From contig NZ_JAKJSO010000011.1 of the NCBI RefSeq assembly GCF_050337045.1, positions 248,001 through 312,000 on the forward strand: 64,000 nt of DNA, in the 5' to 3' direction. The first letter of the stretch is position 1; each line of letters starts with the position of its first letter. This DNA is from Photobacterium kagoshimensis (lineage in GTDB: Bacteria > Pseudomonadota > Gammaproteobacteria > Enterobacterales > Vibrionaceae). Below are positions 17,038 through 27,100 of the stretch, piece by piece. A program made the position numbers and the translations under genes. Under the pieces are notes generated by a model, which was given only the letters and a program-made list of their open reading frames with translations, had not been told where the DNA came from and did no database searches.

Positions 17038-19036
17038 GTTGTATCAAGCCGATGGTCTGGACGAAGAACAGATTGAATACATCGAAAATGAATATTTTGC
17101 GGGCTTTAAACGCTACAGCAATCATGAATCTTTACCTGAAAAGTTAGCCCATTACGCTGGTTTAGATGAAGAATTAAGAAATGTAAGCAGTACCAACCTA
17201 TGCCGTGAGCTACAACGTGAACACGACAAGCATGAAGGCTTTGTACTTAAACACTTTATTGATGATATCCAAGCTGTTTACTGTGCAGATAATCGTCCGT
17301 GGGTTATTGGGTACAGCGGTGGTAAAGACTCCTCAGCTGTCGTCACACTAATCTATTTAGCATTACTTGCTTTAGATAAAACGAAACGCACTAAGCAAGT
17401 TTATGTTGTAGCCTCGGATACGCTGGTAGAGACACCTTTGGTTGTTGATCATGTCAATAAGTCACTAGAGTCTATTGGTAATCAGGCCCGTCGTGATGGA
17501 CTACCTATAACGACACATAAAGTATTACCTAAACCTCATGAAACATTTTGGTCTTGCCTACTCGGTAAGGGGTACCCTGCACCAACAAAAAGTTTTCGCT
17601 GGTGTACAGAGCGAATGAAAATTGATCCTGTCAGTGATTTTATTACCGACAAGGTGGCTCAATTCGATGAGGTTATTGTTGTACTTGGTTCTCGAAGTCA
17701 AGAGAGTGCATCGCGTGCACAAGTTATCGCTAAACATAAAATTGAGAATTCTCGATTAGCTCGTCATACAACTTTAGCTAACGCATTTATCTATACGCCA
17801 ATTGATACTTGGAGCATGGATGATGTCTGGAAAGTTCTACGCTCGTGTAGCTTAGAGGTCACTATTTCACCGATGGGTATCGGTAAAAAATGGTCAAATG
17901 ACTATGATCTTGAATGGGAAAACCCATGGGGTAGCAAAAACCTAACACTCTGGAATTTGTACAAAGATTCTTCCGACCAAGGTGAATGTCCTATGGTTAT
18001 TGATGACAGTACACCGTCCTGTGGTAATTCACGTTTTGGTTGCTGGACTTGTACTGTCGTCACAAAAGACCGTGCAATGGAAAGCTTGATCCAAAACGGT
18101 GAAGAGTGGATGCGCCCGTTATTAGATTTTAGAAATAAATTAGCTGAAACTAATAAACGATCTAATAAAGATATTTTTCGGAACTTCAAAAGAAGGTCTG
18201 GGAACATACACTACCAAGATTCAAAGCTTGATAAGAAAATTCAGTCAGCAGGAGATGTTGTTGACTACATAAGAAAAATGTTAATGCTTCAAGACTTTGA
18301 AGATAAAGCTAATATTGACATTAATAATGTAGATTCTGAATTTGATTTAGATAACTTAACAATAGATCTTGAACTTTTCAAAGATCAAGAAGTTAAGATC
18401 TCAGAGAATAAAAAATCCGTCATAATTAGTGAAAATGGAGTTTTATCTGAAGAGGCTACTTACAATTCTGATAGTAAGCAATGGAGTTGGTTCAGATATA
18501 TTCCTGGACCTTATTGGTTCAAGTACCGTAAACAATGGCTTAAAGAGTTACTAACTCATGAAAAAACATTTAATGAGTCAGGCTATCAAGTTACCTTGGT
18601 GACAAAACCTGAGCTCCACGCTATTCGTCAAGAATGGCTAAATGACCCTAACGAACCTGATTGGGCTGACTCTTTACCCCAAATTTATCGTGATGTTTAT
18701 AATAAAGATCTCGATTGGGTGGTTAACGATAATAATAGTTTTGGTGAAGTAGAAGCTCAGATCCTACAACAATTAGGTGCTGAGCATAATATTGCGCCAG
18801 AAATGATTCAAAAGCTGTTAGATCTTGAAGTCTCTCTTGAGGGGTTAAGCCGACGCACTGGGGTCTTTGATAAAATAGGTAGTTTATTGAAGAGAGACTG
18901 GGGTTCACTCGAAGATATAAAAGAAAGACGTGCACAATTACAGAGTAAAGCTGAGTTTGATATTCATAAAAGGCAAATACAGCACTATGAAGAAGAAATT
19001 GCCAAACTGGATCGTATAGCCAAGGTGGAACTATAA
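17030..19036 (+). CDS. dndC: DndC, sulfur-transfer PP-loop ATPase with Fe-S cysteines
   Basis: This 668-residue protein has an ATP-pyrophosphatase PP-loop SGGKDSSA (about 96-103), related to PAPS reductase. A cysteine cluster follows at about 320-345 (GECP, TPSCGNS, GCWTCTVV) that binds an iron-sulfur cluster in DndC proteins. It activates the DNA backbone or carries sulfur for replacement of a non-bridging oxygen. I chose ATG 17030 because ATGAGG provides a Shine-Dalgarno 6 bases upstream; ATG 17018 in the same frame has none. It overlaps the end of dndB and abuts dndD directly. Confidence 0.93.
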   Translation: MAELYQADGLDEEQIEYIENEYFAGFKRYSNHESLPEKLAHYAGLDEELRNVSSTNLCRELQREHDKHEGFVLKHFIDDIQAVYCADNRPWVIGYSGGKDSSAVVTLIYLALLALDKTKRTKQVYVVASDTLVETPLVVDHVNKSLESIGNQARRDGLPITTHKVLPKPHETFWSCLLGKGYPAPTKSFRWCTERMKIDPVSDFITDKVAQFDEVIVVLGSRSQESASRAQVIAKHKIENSRLARHTTLANAFIYTPIDTWSMDDVWKVLRSCSLEVTISPMGIGKKWSNDYDLEWENPWGSKNLTLWNLYKDSSDQGECPMVIDDSTPSCGNSRFGCWTCTVVTKDRAMESLIQNGEEWMRPLLDFRNKLAETNKRSNKDIFRNFKRRSGNIHYQDSKLDKKIQSAGDVVDYIRKMLMLQDFEDKANIDINNVDSEFDLDNLTIDLELFKDQEVKISENKKSVIISENGVLSEEATYNSDSKQWSWFRYIPGPYWFKYRKQWLKELLTHEKTFNESGYQVTLVTKPELHAIRQEWLNDPNEPDWADSLPQIYRDVYNKDLDWVVNDNNSFGEVEAQILQQLGAEHNIAPEMIQKLLDLEVSLEGLSRRTGVFDKIGSLLKRDWGSLEDIKERRAQLQSKAEFDIHKRQIQHYEEEIAKLDRIAKVEL

Positions 19037-21046
19037 ATGATCATTAAAAGCCTTGTTGTAAATAACTTCCGCGTATTTCGTGGTGTTCATGAAATTGACC
19101 TCGCGCCACGAAAGAACCGCGAATACCATGATGCCCCAGCGCCAATAATTTTATTTGGCGGTCTAAATGGCGCAGGTAAAACATCCATTCTAACAGCTGT
19201 TCGTGTTGCTCTTTATGGCCGTGCTGCCTTTGGTCGAGGCATGACATCCGCAGAATACCAAGCTCAACTAGATGCTTTGATCCATAAAGGCGTAGGAATT
19301 AGTGAGGGGAAATCTTCTATCGAGCTTATATTTACTCATAGCCAAAACGGTATTGAAAGTGAATATAGAGTTACCCGTGGTTGGTCAAAAGGCCAAAAAG
19401 ATCGCTTAGTTCTTGAGAAAGACTCTGAAGAACTAAGCCAAATGAACTACGACCAATGTCAGAGTTTCCTTAATGAACTCATTCCTTCAGGCATTGCTGA
19501 CTTATTCTTCTTTGATGGAGAGAAAATCGCAGAACTTGCTGAAGATGAATCAGGGGAAGTTCTACAAACAGCCGTTAGACGTTTATTAGGTATCGATGTC
19601 GTTGAGCGCCTGCGAAACGATTTAGCGATTTACTTAAAGCGTAACGATGCAGCTGCCATGCCTGCAAATATCAAATCTCAAATTGAAAAATTAGAGAATG
19701 AGCGTGTAGATGCGGAAAACGCAGCTAAAGCAATGGCAAATGAAGCCGTACTTTGTAAAGCAAAGATTGATCTAATTGCTGCTGATATCGATAAAGCCGA
19801 AGGTGAACTATCTAGCCGTGGTGGTGCATGGGCAAGTAGCCGAGAGCAAGAAAAAGCGAAGCAAAATGAACTTGAAGCTGAACGTAAAGAGTTAGAAAAA
19901 GTACTTCGCGCTGAAATTGAAGGAAACCTTCCCTATTCCTTTGCACCAACAGTACTAACAAGCCTATTTGATCAGCTTGAAGCAGAAAAATCTGCTAAGC
20001 AAGTACATAGCTTTAATACTGAATTAAAAGGGTTCATGAAAGAATTGAGCCAACAGCTCAGCCTTCGCCTAGCTAACTCGGATACAGCATTAGAAACCAT
20101 TCAAGATTGCTTAAATGAGCGTAGCGCTTCACAACAAGAGACTGATATTTCACTTGATATCTCCGATCGTGAATTCAATCAGATTTACTCTCAAGTCAAC
20201 GTTCAGGCACCAGAATCGTTCACGCGTTTTGATGTTGCTCGTAAACGCTTAAGCATCGTTGAAGAAGAAATAGCAAGCCTTTCTGTCAATATTGCCCGCG
20301 CACCTGAGCAAGAACAAGTTGAGTCACAGCTACACGCTATTAAATCTTTAACAAAAAAACGCACTGAAGCAATTTTAGAGCACAAAGCAACGACTGAAGA
20401 TGCAAAACGCAAGTACCGTGAAGCAATTGAATTAGCACGTAAAATTCAAAAGCTGCACGATAAACATAAAGTAGCGCACAATGCAGAAGCTTCGTTAGCT
20501 AACGCCCAAAATGCACACATAATGTTAGCCGATTTTAGTGAAAAATTAACACAGGTGCGTGTTAAACAACTTGAATCTGAGTTTATTAAAAGCTACCAGA
20601 AACTAGCACGTAAAGAAGATTTACAGCTATCGGCTCGTATCAATACGAAATCATTTGATGTTGAGTTGATTGACGAAAAAGGCCACACAATAAGCCGTAA
20701 AGCACTCTCGGCAGGTGAGAAACAGATCTATGCTATCTCGATTCTGGAAGCGCTAGGCCGTACTTCCGGCAATCAATTACCAATCATTATTGATACACCG
20801 TTAGGCCGCTTAGATTCTAAACACCGAGATAAACTTATTAAGCATTATTTCCCTGAAGCAAGCCATCAAGTCATTATTCTTTCTACTGATACAGAGATTG
20901 ATGAGAGCTACTTTAATTGCTCTGACTTCAAGTTCAGTATTTCTCATGCCTTTGAAATTCAGTTTGATGGTTCAACCAAATCATCAAGAGTGAAAGAAGG
21001 CTACTTCTGGGAACAGAACACAAAAACAGTTGCAGAGGTAAATTAA
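19037..21046 (+). CDS. dndD: DndD, SMC/Rad50-like ATPase
   Basis: The 669-residue protein is built like an SMC/Rad50 ATPase. It has Walker A GLNGAGKTS (42-50), a long central coiled coil (about 200-500), the signature LSAGEKQIY (about 557) and Walker B LPIIIDTPLGRLD (about 581). It nicks or opens DNA to allow sulfur insertion, together with DndC and DndE. Its ATG follows the dndC stop with no gap. AGGTGG at about 19023-19028 serves as ribosome binding site. Confidence 0.93.
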   Translation: MIIKSLVVNNFRVFRGVHEIDLAPRKNREYHDAPAPIILFGGLNGAGKTSILTAVRVALYGRAAFGRGMTSAEYQAQLDALIHKGVGISEGKSSIELIFTHSQNGIESEYRVTRGWSKGQKDRLVLEKDSEELSQMNYDQCQSFLNELIPSGIADLFFFDGEKIAELAEDESGEVLQTAVRRLLGIDVVERLRNDLAIYLKRNDAAAMPANIKSQIEKLENERVDAENAAKAMANEAVLCKAKIDLIAADIDKAEGELSSRGGAWASSREQEKAKQNELEAERKELEKVLRAEIEGNLPYSFAPTVLTSLFDQLEAEKSAKQVHSFNTELKGFMKELSQQLSLRLANSDTALETIQDCLNERSASQQETDISLDISDREFNQIYSQVNVQAPESFTRFDVARKRLSIVEEEIASLSVNIARAPEQEQVESQLHAIKSLTKKRTEAILEHKATTEDAKRKYREAIELARKIQKLHDKHKVAHNAEASLANAQNAHIMLADFSEKLTQVRVKQLESEFIKSYQKLARKEDLQLSARINTKSFDVELIDEKGHTISRKALSAGEKQIYAISILEALGRTSGNQLPIIIDTPLGRLDSKHRDKLIKHYFPEASHQVIILSTDTEIDESYFNCSDFKFSISHAFEIQFDGSTKSSRVKEGYFWEQNTKTVAEVN

Positions 21047-21047
21047 G

Positions 21048-21398
21048 ATGCTACCTAATAGAATGAATTTATCAAAAACAACTGAAGAGCAATTGAAGAA
21101 ACTCAAGGGGTATACAGGTATATCTCCTAACGTATCTTCACGGATTGCTTTTTTCCGCTCTGTTGAATCGGGATTTAAGTATTCGGCTGAAACAGCAAAA
21201 AAACTCGATGGTAGTTTAGTGCTTGATAAAGTGACTTGGTTGGGTGATACACAGTTAGTTACAGAACTAGTTTTAAAACAAAATTACCCAGACCTTGATG
21301 ATAAAGAAACTATGGCTGCATGGGCTGCGCATGTTGAAGATGGGATTGCCGCGCTGAGAAATCATAAGAATCTGCTCGATTTTACAAATAACTTGTAA
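21048..21398 (+). CDS. dndE: DndE, DNA-binding protein of phosphorothioation
   Basis: This 116-residue protein starts one base after the dndD stop. Its N-terminal part (LSKTTEEQLKKLKGYTGISP) and Lys/Arg-rich helices match DndE, a small protein that binds nicked double-stranded DNA in other systems. A second ATG at codon 6 would give the usual family start. It ends the modification operon; no dndA follows, so a chromosomal cysteine desulfurase elsewhere must supply sulfur. Confidence 0.9.
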   Translation: MLPNRMNLSKTTEEQLKKLKGYTGISPNVSSRIAFFRSVESGFKYSAETAKKLDGSLVLDKVTWLGDTQLVTELVLKQNYPDLDDKETMAAWAAHVEDGIAALRNHKNLLDFTNNL

Positions 21399-21652
21399 CG
21401 CTCATAACCAAGTTTAATCTGATAGTGACCTCTTTTTATAGCTTGCTATCAGGTTAAGCTTGTTGTCATCTAATCCTTCCTAAAACTGAGACTATAAACC
21501 ATTAATGTTGTGGTAGTTCTTTTCCATATTAATCCTATCTATGAATTTTTGAACGGTACAACGAAAGCTTCATACTTGTAGCAGGTTACTTCTATTTCTC
21601 TGGTCAGATACATCCAGAATATTTGAACGGGTGTCTATGAATCAGAAAATTT

Positions 21653-21694
21653 ATAGCAGTTTATAATTACATTAATCATGTTATAAACTGCTAT
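21653..21694 (-). terminator. Bidirectional hairpin between dndE and the GHKL ATPase gene
   Basis: A perfect 14-bp inverted repeat (ATAGCAGTTTATAA and its complement) with a 14-base loop lies 14 bases after the stop of the minus-strand gene, with a T-rich tract (AATTTTC) on that strand. The rest of the 309-bp gap between the convergent genes (21399-21652) contains nothing I recognise. Confidence 0.65.
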
Positions 21695-21707
21695 TATTTA
21701 TTGAAAC

Positions 21708-23555
21708 TTAACTTCTAAATATTCCATACGTTTGTTGAATTACTTTGTTTAACTCAATAATGGGTAATGGCTGACTTCTTCCAGCAATGACTAACTCATG
21801 TGTAACGCCGTGATATATGTTTAAAGAAGAATCTTTCACCCTTAATACATCCCCTCTTTCTCTTAAATATTTTTCTGCATTACAGAATTTAGCATCCCAA
21901 CAAACTAAAACATTAACATGTGAAACATCTTTTTTATTTCTATCAATATCTTTAAATAGACCATCAATATCTATCTTAAATTCAACCAATATATCTTTCT
22001 TCGTAATTAAATTACTAGAATGAGCAAGGACTTCCTTAGATATACCAATAGTGTTATCTTCACCATATATAATTGATTCAGAAAACTCCAGACTATAATC
22101 TAAAATCGCATCATAAACTTGGAAACCGGACAAAGCCTTAATACAATAACCAGACAATATATTTTTCGAACAAAGGTCAATAAATGTACTAATAACCTCC
22201 TGTTCTTCAAGTAATGGAAAGTATGGGCTTAATAAATCTATATCATATCTAGTTTTAGATTTATACTTTACTTTTAGTTCCTCTAAAGGATCATAAGTTG
22301 GATCCTTAACTCTACTATCAAAAGCTCCAGTAATGTACTTTTTGTATTTTCTAAAGTTATACTTTAAAAGTAGTTCTGAAGCAGCTTCTACAATTTGTTT
22401 TTGTCGATAACTACTTAGCCCTTTTCGGCCTGCATCAAGATCCTTTCTCAAAGAATCATTTTTAATATCTACTATTACAGTATATGGCAACATTGACGCA
22501 TGCTCATAACTATCCAAGCATATACCTATAGGCATCCCACAAATACTCAACCAAAGCCCATGTTCAACTTCGATATAGTTACTTTCTTTATCTGACATGA
22601 AATTTGTCAGATTAGTTTTGCTTGTTGCCGATATATAGAAATCAGCAACAAGTTTATTTCTTGACCCTATTTCTATATTTTCAATTTTTGCATCCAGCAT
22701 ATTGGCACGCCTAGAGATGTCTTTTGAAGACTCAGGTAAAGCATCTGTTGCTGTTATGAAATTTTCGTATGTATCTATATCATAAAATTGCACTTCATCT
22801 TTCAATGCTCTTTTGGATACTTCACGACCAGATAGATAACCGGTAGTGACAGGTATCGAAGAACCATTAACTGTTAAGTTGAAGTTGAATAACTTAGAGC
22901 GGTCAAATAGTACATCCAAACTTCCAACTATAGTTTTTGTTCTTAGCATCACCTCTAAAGACTTTTGACATAAAGGAATTTCAAAAGCGCTTTTCAATGA
23001 AGCTTCCACTTCTTCGATGGGGAATTCTTGAGGAAATTGAACCACTATCTTTGTATATGACTCATCAGTACTTTCTAAGCTTTTTACTCCGGTAACTTCT
23101 TCGTCAGACAAAGGTAGTTCATAATCATCAAATATAAACTTATACAAATTCTTGTATGTTCTTGTGGCATAAACGCCGTCATGAACAGATTCTATTTTTA
23201 GAAAGCAAGATTGAAAGGCAACAAAGGTAAAACCAAAGCCCATAAAACCAAACTTTCCATTACCCGAGTCTCTTTTTAATGATTTACCCGTTACTAGTAT
23301 TTTATGCATATCATCATGAGATATACCAATGCCATTGTCTCTTATTTCAAGTGTTCTTTTGACTGTATCAATAGATAGGTCAATAACACCCTTCTCTAAG
23401 ACAGAGTGTTTCTCTAAAATGGCATCACCTGAGTTTTGTAGAAGCTCTGTATATATATCCCAAATATGTCGATAACTAGATATTATCCTTTCAATGTTAG
23501 ATTTAACACTACCCAGCTCTTGAGTTAATAATTCCTTTGCGAGTAATCCACTCAT
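21708..23555 (-). CDS. GHKL (Hsp90/MORC-like) ATPase between the dnd and dpt modules
   Basis: The 615-residue protein has the three GHKL ATP-binding elements. These are an N box (ELLQNSGDAI, 37-46), IRDNGIGIS with Asp73 (71-79) and a glycine lid GNGKFGFMGFGFTF (98-111). The remaining 480 residues are divergent and show no domain I know. Such Hsp90/MORC-like ATPases occur in several bacterial conflict systems, where they may act as sensors or DNA remodellers. Here it shares the strand of dptFGH but is separated from dptH by two decayed genes and has its own terminator. It may be an accessory restriction component or a separate defence gene. Confidence 0.75.
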   Translation of the reverse strand: MSGLLAKELLTQELGSVKSNIERIISSYRHIWDIYTELLQNSGDAILEKHSVLEKGVIDLSIDTVKRTLEIRDNGIGISHDDMHKILVTGKSLKRDSGNGKFGFMGFGFTFVAFQSCFLKIESVHDGVYATRTYKNLYKFIFDDYELPLSDEEVTGVKSLESTDESYTKIVVQFPQEFPIEEVEASLKSAFEIPLCQKSLEVMLRTKTIVGSLDVLFDRSKLFNFNLTVNGSSIPVTTGYLSGREVSKRALKDEVQFYDIDTYENFITATDALPESSKDISRRANMLDAKIENIEIGSRNKLVADFYISATSKTNLTNFMSDKESNYIEVEHGLWLSICGMPIGICLDSYEHASMLPYTVIVDIKNDSLRKDLDAGRKGLSSYRQKQIVEAASELLLKYNFRKYKKYITGAFDSRVKDPTYDPLEELKVKYKSKTRYDIDLLSPYFPLLEEQEVISTFIDLCSKNILSGYCIKALSGFQVYDAILDYSLEFSESIIYGEDNTIGISKEVLAHSSNLITKKDILVEFKIDIDGLFKDIDRNKKDVSHVNVLVCWDAKFCNAEKYLRERGDVLRVKDSSLNIYHGVTHELVIAGRSQPLPIIELNKVIQQTYGIFRS

Positions 23556-23598
23556 TATCTACCCTTTATTTTATTTACATGACATTTATTTGTTATAG

Positions 23599-23748
23599 CT
23601 AAACACATTTCATCGCTATCAAATACTTTTCTCGCATTTTAAGCATCTTTTTGGTTTCATTGGTGTATAACTTTATTGCCGCTCTCTAGCTTAATGATGG
23701 ATTCCATCAACTTATTTTGTTGGCCTTACACCAGACATGGATTTCCGC
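23599..23748 (-). pseudogene. Frameshifted remnant of a second dptH 3' end
   Basis: On the minus strand this stretch aligns with the 3' end of dptH. LMESIIKLE corresponds to LMETINKLE of DptH, and in another frame KKMLKMREKYL corresponds to KKIVKMRDKAF. At the DNA level ATGGAATCCATCATTAAGCT matches the intact gene with 3 differences in 20 bases. At least two frameshifts separate the matching parts, so it is not functional. It lies between the GHKL ATPase gene and the sulfur-binding-domain remnant. It probably marks an old recombination between two related islands. Confidence 0.75.
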
Positions 23749-23778
23749 TATTACAAACAACCACGTACCATTATTGAT

Positions 23779-24039
23779 TTAGCAAAATGAACCATTTACA
23801 TATACAAAGTTCCCCAATGGGTACTCAGGACGATTAGCTTTACAAGAAGATCAATACTGAATCAACAACTCTTGTATCTGTTGATCAACTTCACTTTCGA
23901 AATGAAAAAGTCGCTCATGCCCTTTTTTATACTCAGACAGAGCATAAAAAAGCATCAACGGCTTATGGGGAGCACACTGGCCGCCTCGTCGCCAACGAGA
24001 TACCGTCTGTATTTTTCCTAATAATTCCATGATGCCCAT
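23779..24039 (-). pseudogene. Remnant of a phosphorothioate (sulfur)-binding domain, broken by an in-frame stop
   Basis: The first 62 codons read like the start of the sulfur-binding domain of phosphorothioate-dependent McrA-type nucleases. RWRRGGQCAPHKPLMLFYAL corresponds to the family's RWRRGG-x-RAPHKPLLLLYAL, and a FESEVDQQIQELL helix follows. A TGA at 23851-23853 stops the frame. Continuing in the same frame gives NRPEYP, matching the conserved (H/R)PEYP of the domain, before a second stop at 23779-23781. No HNH nuclease part remains. It sits between dptH and the GHKL gene, inside the only kind of island where such a domain would have its substrate. Whether the 62-residue fragment is still made is unknown. 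Confidence 0.7.
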
Positions 24040-24102
24040 ATTTACCGTTAAGACTGGCTAATTATACATACACAAATTTCATTACACATGATCTAGATAA
24101 CA

Positions 24103-24128
24103 AAAAAGCACCTAAAAAGGTGCTTTTT
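24103..24128 (-). terminator. Terminator of the dptFGH operon
   Basis: The stem AAAAAGCACC/GGTGCTTTTT with a 6-base loop and flanking T runs lies about 20 bases after the dptH stop. A second short dyad (CAGTAAATC/GATTTACTG) overlaps the dptH stop itself. Confidence 0.8.
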
Positions 24129-24146
24129 ATTCAGTAAATCAATGAT

Positions 24147-27100
24147 TTACTGAAGTAACTCCCAAAATGCCTTATCTCGCATCTTGACGATCTTCTTCGC
24201 TCCATCAATATATAAGCTGTAGTGCTTCTCTAGCTTATTGATGGTTTCCATGAGCTTCTCTTGCTCAGCTTTTTCATTAACACCAAACATGGCTTTTAGC
24301 TCTTGTGGGCGAATCTTCGCAACGCGGTGAATTACCCATGTCAGCACATAGCTTGAGTAGTCGTTCTCACCTGTTTGGAAGTGCGTAATATCTTGGGTAG
24401 AAAGGATAACACCCACGCCATACTCACGACCTTCCTTCAAGATCTTACGCAAACTAGGGAAGTTCTGAGACATGAAGTTATCTGCTTCATCCACCAAAAT
24501 CATCTTAGTAATTTGGCGGAAGTCACCCTGTACTTCTGGCTTACCTGTCTTTTGCATCTGTGAGTAGAAAAGATCTAGCGTAAGTGCGACTACAAGATTT
24601 TGGACAGACTCATCATTTCCTTTCAGCTCGACAACAGTGATACCATTTAGTAAATCAAACAAACTTTTGACTTTATTCGAATCAGGTTCAAAAATTTCAT
24701 AAGATACAAGACTGTCTAATGCCACATAAAGAAGGTCTTCATCTACTTTTTCTTGATCTAGAAAAATATCCCACACATCTGAGATTGTTGGCGCAGGAAT
24801 ATTCCACGTAGAAGAGTCTGAACGGTCAATACCTTTTGCCTCATAAGCTTCAATGACCAAATTCTTCAATTTCATTTGTTGTTTAGGACCAAGTCGAAAT
24901 GCTTTTGCCATGGTATTTGCAAATGAACTCGCCGTATGGACAGGAAGCTTAGGCTTATCCCCAACTAAACTTAACGGGTTAAACGGTAATCGATCTAAAG
25001 TGACTCTTTGAGCTTTAGTCTCATTCAAAAAGTTTGAATCAACATAATCTTCTTTATAGTCGAAGATCAACATACCAATAGGCGAGCTTCCAACATTATC
25101 AGCTTGGTTGCGATAAAGCTGTGTGATCACCGACTTAGTAAACTGTGTTTTGCCTGTACCCATAGTGCCGATAATACCGGTATTGGTATTCATGAATTTG
25201 GCGGTATTGGTTGGCTCCCAATTCAATGGTGCTTGTGTTAGCGCATTGTGGCCAAATAGCACGTTTAGGTTGCTGTTAGACTCAGCCTTCAACGCTTCAA
25301 CGACTGGCGTAGGATCCTCTTCAACAGCAGGCTCTACAGGTTCAACTGACTCTGGACTTTCAGGCTCATCAGATACCACCACAGGTGGTTGTGGCACAGC
25401 TTCGGCTAATTGCTCTAATCGAGTTTCACCATTCAGCACATACTCACTTGGAACATGACAAAGTTGTACGACATCTAGCCCATTCAATACCTCTTGCAGC
25501 GGTGTTTCCACCAAGCGTGGAAGCAGCCCCATTGGTAGATCGACTTTTAACACCCCTTCCATCATTTGGTAGTCGGGTTGTAAGCAGCCTGCACCTTCAA
25601 GGTGGCTAACGACAAAGCCTTCTGGGTACTCTGCAATTTGGCCTAGTGAATAGTCGCCTCTTAACCACTCTTCTTTGCTTGCAAGCAAAGTGTCGAAGTA
25701 ATTATCAGCAAACACCTTGTACAAACGATACTTGTCGACTTGCATTAATACTTGGCGCATAAACAGACCACGGTAAAGCTTGCTCGCTAGGTCGTTATTA
25801 CCTAGCAAGTCTTGGCTTAAGTAACGTAGTAGTTCTTTCGACTGTTTAACGGCTTTGTTGTAGTTAGGTACCGAGCCTGTTTTCACTTCGACAGGTAGCA
25901 GGTACATGTCTTGGCCTTTGAAGCCAACCAGTAGTACGTCGTCAGAAATCTCGCCTTTCTTGTACCCTTGAACATTACGGGAGAACTCGCTGTCGGACAT
26001 TTTCAGGCCAATATTACCCGATACACGGATCATCTCAGCAACAGACAACGGAACCCATGTAATGTCTGAATCATGCACTAGGCTAGTCACAAACTTATAG
26101 GCACCAATCACACCTTTACGCTCTTTGTTGATCGTTGGCGCGCAAGTCATCATTTTTAGCAGCCAATCACCATTGAACGCATTGAATTCATTGATTTGGC
26201 CGCCATCGCCTTGCTTGATAACCTTTTCAAACAAACCACGCTGTGCCGTTACGGTAATCGCATCGTAGCTTGAAGAGCTGGTGTACTGATCTGAATAATG
26301 AATCAGTACCACGTCTTCATTACTGTGGAAGAAGTCCAGCGTCACCTTAGGATCAATAATGGTCGTCCAGATAGAGCTGTCATATGAACGTTCCAGTAGA
26401 CCTTTAAAGTCTTCACTGACTGCTAGGGCAACCGCATTCGCACCATGATATTGAGTATTTGGCTTCAGCGCTGGCTTTAATAGAGCACCGACATATTTCG
26501 CCATCATCAAGTGTGGGTGGTCTTGGTAATCCGTTCCCTTCAAGCCAAAGCCCGTAAAGTACGAGCCTGATTTACTTTCAGATGCGTCACCCGTTAGTAG
26601 ACCATCACATGCAATACCTGATGCCATGTCTTCAATCGCAATATCTGAACAATCAACTTTATCATTATTACGGAAGAAAGAAAGATGCGCGTAAGACTGG
26701 CCGTCTTTTTCTGCCTGAGCATTGGTGAACTTACTGTAAGTTAGGCGAGTACGAAGAATATCGATAATGGTATCGGCAACCTCACGCACTTTACCTTTGT
26801 TCAGTTCTAGCCACTCTTTCAATTCATCGTAATTAGCTGTTTCTGCGAATCGGTCGAACGCGTTAAACGCTAATTTATCGTCATATAAGTTGATATGAAT
26901 CGATGCTGACTGCTCTTGGTTACTGCGAATGTAGTCCACCAGCCCCATGAATAGTTCTTCAGCGCTGTCTTGGTTCACCGCATTAACGATAATGCTCTTC
27001 TCAGAGCCAGTGAACAGTTGGCTGAATGCAGTTTGGAACTCGTCGATTTTCTCTTTTACTAACTTACGAACGAAGGTCAAAGAGCTTTTCTCTTGAGGCA

